Virus record (IMG/VR): IMGVR_UViG_3300032180_000010
Span: 1 to 49,660 of that record
From: a virus
Reading direction: 5' to 3' (one strand)
DNA: 49,660 bases
A program made the position numbers and the translations under genes. How positions within the stretch are numbered: position 1 is the stretch's first letter; every line of letters starts with the position of its first letter. The notes under the pieces were generated by a model. That model had not been told where the DNA came from. It worked only from the letters and a program-made list of their open reading frames with translations, and did not search any database. Shown piece after piece: positions 23,447 to 31,543 of this stretch.

Positions 23447-23688
23447 GAAGTCAGTTCCTTCACAATCCACATCACCGACTGCTCAAGGGCGGTGATGGCG
23501 AGGGAGTTGTACCGCCCTTGCTTGACCTGAGCGTACAGGGCCTCAAGCTCAGCGGCCTTATCCTTGAGCTGGTCGTGGAGGGCCTTCTCTTCGTCGGTCA
23601 GGGCCCGGTACCGGGGGCGAAAGCGACTGACGGCGATGGCCTCGTCAGACTGCCGCCCGTCGGTGGGGCCTTCGTATACATTTGCCAT
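23443..23688 (-). CDS. Acb2/Tad1 hairpin-domain protein (signal sponge family)
   Basis: 81 residues: a disordered 25-residue start, then helical hairpin YRALTDEEKALHDQLKDK and SLAITALEQSVMWIVKEL. The YRxLT...EEK...SLAIT.LE..VMW.VK pattern is that of the Acb2/Tad1 hairpin family. Characterised members sequester cyclic oligonucleotide (CBASS) or gcADPR (Thoeris) immune signals. The residues named are visible; ligand binding is inferred. AAAGGAC precedes the ATG. It lies in the late operon between tail genes, 28 bases after the Tad2-family gene. It could also be a minor virion protein. Confidence 0.78.
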   Translation of the reverse strand: MANVYEGPTDGRQSDEAIAVSRFRPRYRALTDEEKALHDQLKDKAAELEALYAQVKQGRYNSLAITALEQSVMWIVKELTS

Positions 23689-23716
23689 TGTTAGTCCTTT
23701 CTGTTGGTTGCAGAGA

Positions 23717-23938
23717 TTACTCGGCCAGCTCCCAATCGGTGGCGAGGAGGTCAGCCTGTGAGCAATTCCAGGGGATCAGTTTGCTGTCGGCCCCGCAGAG
23801 ATAGACGTACATATGCCCCATCTTGCTGTTCTCATCGGGCACTTGCAGGGCGAGCCACATGCCCTTGCCATTCCAGCCAGCACGACGGACCTTATTGCCG
23901 TCCTGCATGGCCTTGACGGCCCAGCCAATTCCTTGCAT
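23717..23938 (-). CDS. DUF2829 / Tad2 family protein (signal sponge family)
   Basis: 73 residues: IGWAVKAMQDGNKVRRAGWNGKGMWL, then MYVYL and IPWNCSQADLLATDWEL. These blocks (W..G..VRR.GWNGKGM and PW..SQ.DLLA.DWE) define DUF2829. Thoeris anti-defense 2 (Tad2) belongs to this family and traps gcADPR-type signals; some members also bind cyclic dinucleotides. The gene is in the late transcript, with AAAGGG upstream. Function for this copy is inferred from family membership. Confidence 0.88.
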   Translation of the reverse strand: MQGIGWAVKAMQDGNKVRRAGWNGKGMWLALQVPDENSKMGHMYVYLCGADSKLIPWNCSQADLLATDWELAE

Positions 23939-23941
23939 TTA

Positions 23942-24220
23942 TTAGCCCTTTCTATTGGTCCCGGTCCCATGGTTCGACCCACCCAAGCCTGGGTGGCCAG
24001 AGGAACCATCGCTCGCCGTGCCGTGCTTGCCCTGGGTCCCAGCGTTACCGCAGTTATGCCCATGGAGCCCTGGGGACTGGGCGTCGTTGATGTTGCTCGG
24101 GCCCCGCGGGTGGGAGTAGTTGTGGACGTCCCGTGGGGTCTGGGCTCCGCCACCGCTGGCGCGTGCGGCCTGCGGCTGCCGCGACTCTGGGCCGTATTCG
24201 CCGAGGATGTCTCGGGGCAT
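23942..24220 (-). CDS. Gly/Ser/His-rich disordered protein (92 aa)
   Basis: Start MPRDILGEYGPES with AGGAGAG upstream. From residue 20 on it is low complexity with Gly, Asn, His and Pro (GHPGLGGSNHGTGTNRKG). No domain. Small disordered proteins of this kind occur in virion operons; the role is unknown. Confidence 0.65.
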   Translation of the reverse strand: MPRDILGEYGPESRQPQAARASGGGAQTPRDVHNYSHPRGPSNINDAQSPGLHGHNCGNAGTQGKHGTASDGSSGHPGLGGSNHGTGTNRKG

Positions 24221-24221
24221 G

Positions 24222-24431
24222 TTAGACTCTCCTGTCGTTGTTGGGGTTGCCGGGTTGGCTTCCGTCGTCCTCTTGGGCTTCCTCGCCCTCATCCTCTCCA
24301 GCCTCCTCCGTGTCGCTAGTGGCGATCTTCGCAAGCTCCTCCAAAGCCGCATCGTGGATGGCCTTCAGGTTGGGATACTTCAGAGCGCCTTCGGCGACGT
24401 GCAGGAGCAGTGCAGCGCGTTCAAAGTTCAT
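24222..24431 (-). CDS. Small acidic-tailed protein (69 aa)
   Basis: Start MNFERAALLLHVAEGAL with AAGGAAAG upstream. Residues 1-38 form two helices, and the rest is a strongly acidic, disordered tail (DTEEAGEDEGEEAQEDDG). The opposite charge of the next protein upstream (24428-24658, basic) suggests they could interact; that is inference. Function unknown. Confidence 0.65.
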   Translation of the reverse strand: MNFERAALLLHVAEGALKYPNLKAIHDAALEELAKIATSDTEEAGEDEGEEAQEDDGSQPGNPNNDRRV

Positions 24432-24658
24432 CGGTGCTTTCCTTGCGAGCCTGAGTGGTGGTTGGTCTGCCCTGCCTTCGGAGCGTGGACCCCGCGGGCG
24501 GTGTGCATGGGGACGGTGTTGGGCCCGGTTGAGCCGGTATCGGCGTGGTTGCCGACGTGGTTGCCGATCCGAGAGACGTACGCCGGGTTGATGCCCCGAG
24601 CAGAGGGTTCGACCTTCTGCTGACCTGGGCCTGAGTGGGAAGCTCGTCCTTGTTTCAT
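24428..24658 (-). CDS. Basic Gly/His-rich protein (76 aa)
   Basis: Start MKQGRASHSGPGQQK with AAGGAGAG immediately upstream. Low-complexity, basic, rich in Gly, His, Asn and Pro. ATGA overlap with the next gene. It resembles the protein at 23942-24220 in composition, so the two may be diverged relatives. Function unknown. Confidence 0.62.
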   Translation of the reverse strand: MKQGRASHSGPGQQKVEPSARGINPAYVSRIGNHVGNHADTGSTGPNTVPMHTARGVHAPKAGQTNHHSGSQGKHR

Positions 24659-24660
24659 TT

Positions 24661-24879
24661 TCACTCTCCTTCGATTGCCCCACCTCGGCCTTTCTCGATC
24701 TGGAGAACCTCGAGAAGGTGTTTGTGGGCGCGTTGAAGCTCTGCTGAGAAATCGCTCGGAACCTGCTGGCCGATGGACTCCCAGTAGTTCTTGATGTAGA
24801 TCAGGTTGTGGTAGTGGTGGGTGACGTGATGGATGTTCTGCGGAACCCTCCGCAGGGCATCGTTCGGTTCGTTGCTCAT
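24661..24879 (-). CDS. Hypothetical helical protein (72 aa)
   Basis: A His-rich segment (NIHHVTHHYHNLIYIK) is followed by helices (FSAELQRAHKHLLEVLQIEKG). ATG overlaps the preceding TGA. No family recognised. The His cluster (five His in nine residues) could bind metal. Confidence 0.6.
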   Translation of the reverse strand: MSNEPNDALRRVPQNIHHVTHHYHNLIYIKNYWESIGQQVPSDFSAELQRAHKHLLEVLQIEKGRGGAIEGE

Positions 24880-25031
24880 TTGGGTTTCTTCTTTCGTAAG
24901 ATCCCGGTGCCTTTGTCGGCCTTGTTGAACTCCTTGGCGACGCCGGGTGGGATGCCAACCTTTTTGGCAAAGGCTGGATTGTGGGCTGCCGCCGCCATCG
25001 TCCTGGCCTGCTTGGGGGTTGAGCTGGGCAT
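24876..25031 (-). CDS. Small basic late protein (51 aa)
   Basis: MPSSTPKQARTMAAAAHNPAFAKK then GIPPGVAKEFNKADKG and a Lys-rich tail. This pattern (PK...Q...MAAAAHNP.FAKK.GIP..VAKEF..ADKG) recurs in phage structural regions, where its function is not known. ATG has GAGGTCGCC upstream, and the TGA overlaps the next ATG. Confidence 0.7.
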   Translation of the reverse strand: MPSSTPKQARTMAAAAHNPAFAKKVGIPPGVAKEFNKADKGTGILRKKKPK

Positions 25032-25038
25032 GGCGACC

Positions 25039-26196
25039 TCAGGTCTTGATGATGTAGTTCATGATCATCGTGGGTTCGACGGTCACGGTAGGACTGCCCC
25101 CGCCTTGGCTGGCGACGGTGTGGGTGTGGGAGTCTTGGGTCAGGGTAGTCGTGCCGAGGCCTGAGGAGGTTGTGAAAACCCCAGTGATGTTGTCCGGCCC
25201 GCCGCCAGAGGTTGTGGTTTTCTGATACCGGAACGAGTCCTGAGTGCCGCCAGTGACACCGCCGTGGTTATGGGAGGGGAGTTGGGCCACGGAGATGGTC
25301 TGTGTCTCAGCGCCGCCAGAGTTGCCAAGGGTCGTCGCGCCACCGGTGATGGAGGTTGCGGTCAAGCGATTGGCTGCGATGCCGCCTTGGTTATCCAGAT
25401 TGGCGATGACCCGACCACGGAGATCGGGGACGTTGAAGGTGGTGACGCCGTCGCCGACGCCATAGGTAGTGCCGATGGCGGCAAAGAGCGCTGCGGTTGC
25501 CCCGGTACGTGAGACGGCTTGGCCAAAGCAACCGAGGTACCCCGAGGGGATCACTGAGCCCGCGAAGGCCTTGACCACGCCAGAGGGCTCAGGGGCCACG
25601 CCGGTCAGGCCCAGTAGGGCAAGGCCAGCGGCCAGGGAGGCTGAGCCAACAACTGGCGCCCAGGCTGAGGAAACGGTCCCTGCTGGGAGGGTGGCGATAG
25701 CTGTGGGGTTGCCAGAGGAGTCCCAACCGAAGGCGAGGTTGGCTCGATTGGCGACGGCCGGGATCAGGCCAGGGGCGGGGTCAGAGACGGCAACGGCGAG
25801 CTGGCGGCCAAGGAGTTCCTGAAGCTGCTGAACAAGCATGGTCTGGTAGTCCAGGGCTTGCTCAATCGCAGCTTGGTAGGCCGTGCTTTGATTGGCCAGG
25901 GAGACCGGTTGGGTCTCAGGGAGGGTGCGAAGGATAGTGAGGGAAGTCCCGGTGGCGATTGGCGAGCCGATCAGGGGATAGGTTACGTTGCCGCCAAAGG
26001 CCGTTGGGTTCGGCGCCACCGGGGGGAACAGGGCGACGGAGTAGAGGTTAGAGGCGAGGAGGGTGACAACGCCAGTTGCGTCGGTGAAGAAGACCTGGAG
26101 GTCGCTCGCGGCCACCGCAGGGAAGGTGAAGCCGAAGATCGTCGTGGCGCCATTGCCCGCGTAGGTGATCTTGTTCGAGGTGGTCGAGACGGTCAT
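25039..26196 (-). CDS. Tail fibre protein with phage collar domain
   Basis: 385 residues from MTVSTTSNKITYAG; an upstream open extension overlaps the neighbour. The N-terminal 140 residues are a virion-attachment beta domain (NGATTIFGFTFPAV, a common tail-fibre/spike start). The middle is helical and trimer-like (YQAAIEQALDYQTMLVQQLQELL). Residues 255-330 are a collar domain (GSVIPSGYLGCFGQ, FNVPDLRGRV), and the Gly/Thr/His-rich end holds a GGxHxHxV-like tip (SHNHGG, SHTHTV). It is the only gene here with clear receptor-binding features. Confidence 0.85.
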   Translation of the reverse strand: MTVSTTSNKITYAGNGATTIFGFTFPAVAASDLQVFFTDATGVVTLLASNLYSVALFPPVAPNPTAFGGNVTYPLIGSPIATGTSLTILRTLPETQPVSLANQSTAYQAAIEQALDYQTMLVQQLQELLGRQLAVAVSDPAPGLIPAVANRANLAFGWDSSGNPTAIATLPAGTVSSAWAPVVGSASLAAGLALLGLTGVAPEPSGVVKAFAGSVIPSGYLGCFGQAVSRTGATAALFAAIGTTYGVGDGVTTFNVPDLRGRVIANLDNQGGIAANRLTATSITGGATTLGNSGGAETQTISVAQLPSHNHGGVTGGTQDSFRYQKTTTSGGGPDNITGVFTTSSGLGTTTLTQDSHTHTVASQGGGSPTVTVEPTMIMNYIIKT

Positions 26197-26198
26197 GG

Positions 26199-27473
26199 CT
26201 AGTTCCCATACCGAGCGAGGTCGCGGTAGCCGATGGTTGAGCCGACCAAGGTGTCGCCCGCACCGCTCGTGGACCACCGAATGCGGATCGCAGCTGAGGT
26301 ATTGGTCAGCGTCCGCACGACGTTCTGGCTGTGTGTGGTGGCGGCTAGGACGCATTCTACGGATTGCAACGTCGTACCCGGAGCCGTGTCAGCAACGCCA
26401 AGCGATGAGACCAGTATCTGGGGATTGGTGGTATTGTTGCTACAATACAGGGTGTTGATCGCCTCAACAATGATCCCACGTGGCGTCGTCAGCGTCACGC
26501 TCACAGCCGACGTCCCAGGGTTCGACTGGTTAATGTCGGTCTGGAACGGCGCGTCGTACATGAACATGTCGACGGATTGCTGGAACTTGCGAATGTTCGG
26601 CGTCGCGTCGGTCAGGAACGATCCGATGTAACGCTTCTTCGTGTAGTTCGTCGGCATGGTAGGCGATGGCGTGACGCCTGCGGTCTCAACAGTGCAGACG
26701 AAGTCTACCACCTGCGTGTCGGTCCGCTCGATCTGGAAGATCGCGTACCAAGTGTTGGTGGCGACCGATCCCGTGTCGAGACAGCCGTTTCCCGAGCCCA
26801 CTGCCCACGCTGCGGTGGTCTTGGTAAAGGCCGCAGCCTTCATCAGGGTGGAATTGTCGTCGGCATTAGTAGTACAGGCGGTGTTTGAGATCGTCGTGTT
26901 GGCGCCGGTGGCGGAGAGGGTACAGCCCCCAATGAAGTTCGCGAACAGCGTAGCGTCGGTCGTTGACGAGATCGTGCCGCAGCCAATGCCGGTGTTCGTG
27001 GTCCACTGCAACGCCGAGGTCGCCGTCGAGCACGATGGCATCGCCATATCGGAGGCGTTCGCCGTGGCCGAGGTTGGGTTGGCCTTGACGGTATTAGCCG
27101 CCATCTGGGCGGCTTTGGCGTTGGTGACGATGTTGGTGGTGATAGTCGTGGCGACGGTGCCTGCGGAGCTCGTCACATCGCCAGTCAGCGCTGGCATCTG
27201 TGCGGCTGTGACTGACCCAGTCAGGTCGGAGAAGGCCGGCTGTGCACAGGTCGACAGCCCAGCCAGGATCGACGTGACGAACTGATGCGTTGGGCAGGTG
27301 ATAAAGAACGGAGAAAGCGCCGAGCCGACGAACCGAGTGTTAGCCGCGGCGTTGGTCGAGTCCCCGGCTGGCCGATCGGCGACGACGCAGTTGGGGTTGG
27401 TCGGGCCGCAGCCTTGGGCCAAGGCCGGGCCGGCGAAGAGGACGAGGCCGAGGGCTAGGAGAAGCCGTTTCAT
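26199..27473 (-). CDS. Exported cysteine-rich beta protein (424 aa)
   Basis: Starts with a textbook Sec signal peptide (KRLLLALGLVLFAGPALAQ). The mature part has 12 cysteines, an even number, which suits disulfide bonding outside the cytoplasm, and is Thr/Ala/Asn-rich and beta-like. The C-terminal 150 residues (KRYIGSFLTDATPNIRKF...) resemble repeats found in phage side-fibre proteins. ATGA-overlapped with its neighbour and upstream of the tail fibre. Either it is exported into the envelope during infection or the signal has another use. Function unknown. Confidence 0.75.
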   Translation of the reverse strand: MKRLLLALGLVLFAGPALAQGCGPTNPNCVVADRPAGDSTNAAANTRFVGSALSPFFITCPTHQFVTSILAGLSTCAQPAFSDLTGSVTAAQMPALTGDVTSSAGTVATTITTNIVTNAKAAQMAANTVKANPTSATANASDMAMPSCSTATSALQWTTNTGIGCGTISSTTDATLFANFIGGCTLSATGANTTISNTACTTNADDNSTLMKAAAFTKTTAAWAVGSGNGCLDTGSVATNTWYAIFQIERTDTQVVDFVCTVETAGVTPSPTMPTNYTKKRYIGSFLTDATPNIRKFQQSVDMFMYDAPFQTDINQSNPGTSAVSVTLTTPRGIIVEAINTLYCSNNTTNPQILVSSLGVADTAPGTTLQSVECVLAATTHSQNVVRTLTNTSAAIRIRWSTSGAGDTLVGSTIGYRDLARYGN

Positions 27474-27820
27474 ACGTTCGAATCCATAATCGTCAGGGGA
27501 TTGTTAACCCCGCTGGCTGCGAGGGCTTTCCACGCCGTTTGGCACTCCCCTGAGACGACCAAGACGCCGCCTGAGAAGATCGGGAAGGTCCCACCGAGAG
27601 CAGCTAGGGTTGGAGTCAAGGCAGCGCCGTTGAGGTCGACCGAGGGACAGACGTAGATCGTAACCGCGCTGGGGTTGGCAAAGGTCAGCTGCTGGCGAGA
27701 CGGGTTCGCGGCTACGACCTGGATTGCGGCTGTGCCCAGGTTGTTGACCGCACTGACCTTGCCACCTGAGGCAGCGCCAATAGCCCCGGGGCTGCCTGTG
27801 CTATTGGCGATGATGCCCAC
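27470..27820 (-). CDS. Small beta-rich virion-type protein (116 aa)
   Basis: GTG start (residues GIIANSTGSPG) with GGAGG upstream. Sequence is small-residue-rich with alternating strands (AIQVVAANPSRQQLTFANPSAVTIYVCPS), like head-decoration or fibre-base proteins. No signal peptide, unlike both neighbours on each side. Function unknown. Confidence 0.7.
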   Translation of the reverse strand: MGIIANSTGSPGAIGAASGGKVSAVNNLGTAAIQVVAANPSRQQLTFANPSAVTIYVCPSVDLNGAALTPTLAALGGTFPIFSGGVLVVSGECQTAWKALAASGVNNPLTIMDSNV

Positions 27821-27823
27821 GGG

Positions 27824-28360
27824 TTATGCCCTCCGCTCGCCGTTGACCTTGGCCGCCAGCGTGGCGAGGATAGCCGCGTTCTGCTTCATCAGCTCCATCA
27901 TCTGGCCCTGCATTTCCATGAACTGCTGAGCTGGAACCCCAGCGGATTGGGTCGTGGCCATGGTCTCCGCGACCTGCCGCTGAAGGTCGGTCAGGAGGGA
28001 CTGGGAGTAGTTGCCAGGGAGGGACTCAATCGGATGCTGCCAGTTGGCGCTGGCCGCCTCAGAGATGGCCTGGGCCTCTTCGTCGATCGGCTCCATATCC
28101 GGGGTCGGCGGACCGGAGAAGATCAGGTCCTTCGGGTCGGCGTTGACGCCGTCGCTGACATTGATGTTCCCACCGATGACCTGGCCGGATTGGGAACGGA
28201 AGACCTCGTTCCAATCTGCCGGGTCCTCAGGGTTGAGGAACAGCGGAACGGGGAAGATCTTGCGGACCTGCTTGCCAGTCCCGCGGTCGATCTCCTTGTA
28301 CTCCCACTCAGTGCCTTTGACATTGAGGTAGTGCGGCTGGGTTAGACGCCATCTTGCCAT
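27824..28360 (-). CDS. Late protein with coiled-coil tail (178 aa)
   Basis: AGGAGGCCGAT precedes the ATG. The N-terminal 60 residues look like a small fold (HYLNVKGTEWEYKEIDR, KIFPVPLFLNPEDPADW). The last 60 are helical and Gln/Met-rich (QFMEMQGQMMELMKQNAAILATL), probably a coiled coil. Found between exported proteins and the fibre genes. The family is unknown to me. Confidence 0.65.
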   Translation of the reverse strand: MARWRLTQPHYLNVKGTEWEYKEIDRGTGKQVRKIFPVPLFLNPEDPADWNEVFRSQSGQVIGGNINVSDGVNADPKDLIFSGPPTPDMEPIDEEAQAISEAASANWQHPIESLPGNYSQSLLTDLQRQVAETMATTQSAGVPAQQFMEMQGQMMELMKQNAAILATLAAKVNGERRA

Positions 28361-28369
28361 ATCGGCCTC

Positions 28370-28660
28370 CTAGAGAACGATCCAAGTCGTTCCGTTGCAG
28401 TAAACAGCCACATGCACAGCGCCGCCAGAGGCGACGGCTGCAAGGGCTGCGGGAACAAGCGCGTCGGTAACGCCGAAGATCAGGCCTTCGGTCGCGGCGT
28501 TGCAGGGTGGCAAGCCGGCTACGGTTGCCTTCTGTGGCTGTGGGCCCGATCCAGTTCCAGTTCCGCCCATAGCCAGAGGGACAGGAATGGGAACGCTTTG
28601 GCGAATATCCTGGGCTTGTGCAGAGCCACAGAGGAGCAGGAAGAGAGCTAAGGTTCTCAC
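28370..28660 (-). CDS. Small exported protein (96 aa)
   Basis: GTG start at 28660 overlaps the previous stop (GTGA) and gives a compact signal peptide RTLALFLLLCGSAQAQ; an ATG five codons upstream is possible. The mature part is about 78 residues with two cysteines (PPCNA, VYCNG) and a beta-like end ending TTWIVL. No family recognised. Confidence 0.68.
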   Translation of the reverse strand: MRTLALFLLLCGSAQAQDIRQSVPIPVPLAMGGTGTGSGPQPQKATVAGLPPCNAATEGLIFGVTDALVPAALAAVASGGAVHVAVYCNGTTWIVL

Positions 28661-29934
28661 TGTTGATACCCCCAAGCGTTGATGGAAGTAGCAGTGTTGC
28701 CTGCGGCACCAGGGACGGTGACTACCACCGCGGTGTTAACCGCAGAGCTGGGAAGGCAGTAGTTGCCGAAGGAGAAGCTCACAGGGGCATTGGCCACAGC
28801 AGCACCGGCGGCGAAGGTGTAGGCCCCGGTGAAGGTGAAGGCGTTAGGCAGGCCGGTAATGGTCGGTGTGACCGAGGTCGCAGCGGTGGCCCCGAGGCCA
28901 GTGATGTTGAAGCCACAGATGTAGGTGAACTTAGCCGCTACTGCAGCGAGGGTAGCGGTGGCTGTCGTGGTATCCGCAGCGTTAAAGACTGCTGTGACCG
29001 GCGTTGACCCTGGTGGGAACCCGGCTGAGCCTGAGCCAGCAGCGACGGTGCCTTGGGTGGTGTTCAGAGCCCCAAGGGGGCTGACCGTAGCCTGTCGCCA
29101 TCCGAAGGTTCCATCCCGAATGGCCGTGGCGTTGCGAGACGAGTCGCCGATGGTTACTTGGTTTAGCTGAAGGGTCGCAGACGACGTCGGAGGGCTCGCT
29201 GCGGCGACGGTAAGGGCACCGATGGCGAGGGTGTTGACGTCAGGACCGCCAGCACCGGTCAGGACCTCGGCTACGAAGTTCCCGTCGACGAACCAGAGGA
29301 TGCTATCGCCACGGAAGTAGATCTGGTACTTGTGAACCCCCGCATCGGTTGGCTGGGGGATACAGTTACAGAACTGAGGACCGGTGGTACGAACGGATAG
29401 GTCGATGTTGACGTTAATCGCCCCCGACGCCCAGGTCTGTGCCCTGAGCTTCCCAGCGGTATCGATAACAAAGCCAACGGCGTTGGTCAGCGGAGCCGCG
29501 GCCGTTGGGGTACCTGGAGCTGAGAAGAACCCAAAGAACCGATAGGCGTTGGAGAGGACGGGGAATTCCCAGTTGACCTGGAACTGGAGGGTGACGTAGC
29601 CAGGGTTTCTCCCAGCAAAGGTCGGTTGGGAGATAAGCTGGGAGAAGCCGTTGGCTTGGTTGCCAGAGCCGAGGACGGTGGCACCGACGGCGTTGGTAGC
29701 GGCGGTCGCATTGCCTCCACCGCCCGTAGTCGGAGTGCTCCAGCGATTGGTGGTGTCGAGGGTGCCAGTGCCGAAGTCGTCCCAGAATAACTGGGCGTTT
29801 TCGAGCTTGACGTTGAAGGAGTTCCCATCGACGGACGGGAAAACAGTGGGCGGAGCAACGGTCTGCTCCAACCCCTGGGCAAAGGCACTGGCTGGAAGCA
29901 GCGCCAGTGCAAGAGCCAGCCAGTGCTTTTTCAT
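28657..29934 (-). CDS. Exported lectin/LamG-like protein (425 aa)
   Basis: Signal peptide KKHWLALALALLPASAFAQ. Residues about 45-230 read like a concanavalin A/LamG jelly roll (FWDDFGTGTLDTTNRWS, YRFFGFFSAPG, HKYQIYFRGDSILWFVDGNFV). The last 130 residues form a second beta domain (TYICGFNITGLG...NYCLPSSAV). Four cysteines remain in the mature part. A carbohydrate-binding surface protein is a reasonable inference. It lies within the virion operon. Confidence 0.75.
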   Translation of the reverse strand: MKKHWLALALALLPASAFAQGLEQTVAPPTVFPSVDGNSFNVKLENAQLFWDDFGTGTLDTTNRWSTPTTGGGGNATAATNAVGATVLGSGNQANGFSQLISQPTFAGRNPGYVTLQFQVNWEFPVLSNAYRFFGFFSAPGTPTAAAPLTNAVGFVIDTAGKLRAQTWASGAINVNIDLSVRTTGPQFCNCIPQPTDAGVHKYQIYFRGDSILWFVDGNFVAEVLTGAGGPDVNTLAIGALTVAAASPPTSSATLQLNQVTIGDSSRNATAIRDGTFGWRQATVSPLGALNTTQGTVAAGSGSAGFPPGSTPVTAVFNAADTTTATATLAAVAAKFTYICGFNITGLGATAATSVTPTITGLPNAFTFTGAYTFAAGAAVANAPVSFSFGNYCLPSSAVNTAVVVTVPGAAGNTATSINAWGYQQ

Positions 29935-29937
29935 GGT

Positions 29938-30372
29938 TCAACCCGGTGACATGCAGACGATGTTGTAGACGGTCGAGGCCACGTCGACGGTCATGGAGAT
30001 CGCCGTGGCGGAGACGGTGTAGGTCGGCTGAACCGCTGCGCCCTGAGGAGTGATCACACAGGCCGGAGCGGTGGTGAAGGCTGTGCCAAAGGTAACGGTA
30101 CAGGTGGTGGCGGCAGAGCCGGTGGTCAGGCGAAGGGCATTGTCCGACCCAGTGAAAGACGGGGAAGTGCCACAGGTTGAGAGGGCCGGAGGGAGGCTAC
30201 CGCGGGTGGTTGAGTTGATATGCCCCGGGAAGTTTACCCCGTTGTTGGTATCATACCCAACCAGCCCAGTTGGGTCCTGGGACAGCTGGACGGATTTGGT
30301 AATGTTCTGCCCAATCGCGGCGCCGGCAAAGCAGGCGAGGATTAGGAGAGAGGGAAGGAGGTACTTACGCAT
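29938..30372 (-). CDS. Exported beta-rich protein (144 aa)
   Basis: Signal peptide RKYLLPSLLILACFAGAAIGQ; the ILAC could alternatively be a weak lipobox. The mature region has four cysteines (STCGT, TTCTV, PACVI, IVCMS) and Thr/Ala/Val strands. GAGGAATA precedes the ATG. Function unknown, grouped with its exported neighbours. Confidence 0.72.
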   Translation of the reverse strand: MRKYLLPSLLILACFAGAAIGQNITKSVQLSQDPTGLVGYDTNNGVNFPGHINSTTRGSLPPALSTCGTSPSFTGSDNALRLTTGSAATTCTVTFGTAFTTAPACVITPQGAAVQPTYTVSATAISMTVDVASTVYNIVCMSPG

Positions 30373-30375
30373 GGG

Positions 30376-31008
30376 TTATTCCTCTGTCCACACGATTGAG
30401 CCATTCCAAGCCGAGGCGTTGGTCAGGGTAGCACCGCCGAGGCTGACACAGATCTGGGCCGCGGCGCCAATGAGCACCGGGGGCTGAACGAGGTTCTCAG
30501 TGTCACGCGAGAAGTGGAAGTCGGCCGCGGTTGGAACAGCGACCGAGGTCACCACAGGCATGGTCAGGAGCTGAGAGTCGAGGAAGGTCGGCGAGGCGTC
30601 GTTCACGGTTGGGTTGGCTGTGTAGGAGACCACCACAGCCGTGGCGGCGCCGATCGAGGTGTCTCGCTTGGCGACGTTGTTGGCTGGGTTGGCGGTGGTG
30701 CTAGCAGCAGTGCCACCGGTATCGACCAAGACCCGTCGAAGGAGCTGGACGGGGACGATCTGCACCGCAGTGGCGGTGGTGCCCCAGATTTGAATCCGCT
30801 GAAGGCGGACGGTCTTGGTCGCCGAGCCGGCGATACAGACGACGTCGGTACCGCCGGAGACCGGGACGAGGCCGAAGAAGCCAGCGGAGTAGGTGTTCCG
30901 GGTGAGATACCCGGTGGTCAGGCCAAGCTGCGGGACGACGTTGACCTGTGCCATGGCCGGGGTGGCAAGCGCCACCAAGGCCAGAGCGGTGAGCCAAAGG
31001 CGGCGCAT
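30376..31008 (-). CDS. Exported beta-rich protein (210 aa)
   Basis: Signal peptide RRLWLTALALVALATPAMAQ. Mature part has two cysteines (VVCIAG, QICVS) and beta strands such as TVRLQRIQIWGTT. ATG overlaps the previous TAA (TAATG), directly downstream of the capsid cement gene. Function unknown; a lipid-free periplasmic or surface protein by its signal. Confidence 0.74.
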   Translation of the reverse strand: MRRLWLTALALVALATPAMAQVNVVPQLGLTTGYLTRNTYSAGFFGLVPVSGGTDVVCIAGSATKTVRLQRIQIWGTTATAVQIVPVQLLRRVLVDTGGTAASTTANPANNVAKRDTSIGAATAVVVSYTANPTVNDASPTFLDSQLLTMPVVTSVAVPTAADFHFSRDTENLVQPPVLIGAAAQICVSLGGATLTNASAWNGSIVWTEE

Positions 31009-31541
31009 TAGTTGGCCACCGTGATCCCGGCGGGATAGCCGCCGAGGACTGCGTTACCGGTCGACTGGTACATCTGGTCGATGCGGTCGAGGACGACGTA
31101 GGCCGAGGCGGTGCCTGCGGTCATGGTTGCACCGGCCACGGTCCAGAGCAGGCGGACGAACCGAGGGACGGCGATGCCGGCTGGCGGCCGGGGGAAGTCC
31201 ATGTCGAACAGCCGAGCACCGGCCACGAGGGTAGCCAGGGCATAGGTCGGCGAGGTCCACCAAGTGGTGAAGGCGCCGGGGGCACCAGCACCGTTATCAG
31301 GGGCGCCCTGGAGAGCGACGGAGAGAGTGCCAGCGCCGCCAGAGGTAAAGGTCGTACCGACCTGAGCCAGGAGCTTGAGGGCCGGGTCGTCCCCGATCCC
31401 CATGTCCCTGGCGCCTTGGAGGTTGGCCAGGACCGGAATGCCGGCCATGTGGAGATCGAGGGTGTTCTGTGAGGCCTGCGTGCCAACGGCGATAGCGAGG
31501 CTGGCAGCAGAGTCGAAGGTGGCAAGGGCGTCGAGGATCAT
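31008..31541 (-). CDS. Capsid cement protein, Bbp16-like
   Basis: 177 residues opening MILDALATFDSAASLAIAVG, then LDLHMAG and ARDMGIGDD, a GTLSVALQG strand, FPRPPAGIAVPRFVRL and a final VVLDRIDQMY. This is the pattern of Bbp16-type cement proteins of BPP-1-like podoviruses, which stabilise the capsid. It follows the major capsid gene, as in that group. Confidence 0.78.
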   Translation of the reverse strand: MILDALATFDSAASLAIAVGTQASQNTLDLHMAGIPVLANLQGARDMGIGDDPALKLLAQVGTTFTSGGAGTLSVALQGAPDNGAGAPGAFTTWWTSPTYALATLVAGARLFDMDFPRPPAGIAVPRFVRLLWTVAGATMTAGTASAYVVLDRIDQMYQSTGNAVLGGYPAGITVAN

Positions 31542-31543
31542 GA

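Noticed and set aside
25039-31008. Diversity-generating retroelement, as in BPP-1
   Set aside because: The capsid genes resemble BPP-1, but no reverse transcriptase and no template/variable repeat pair were seen beside the fibre genes.
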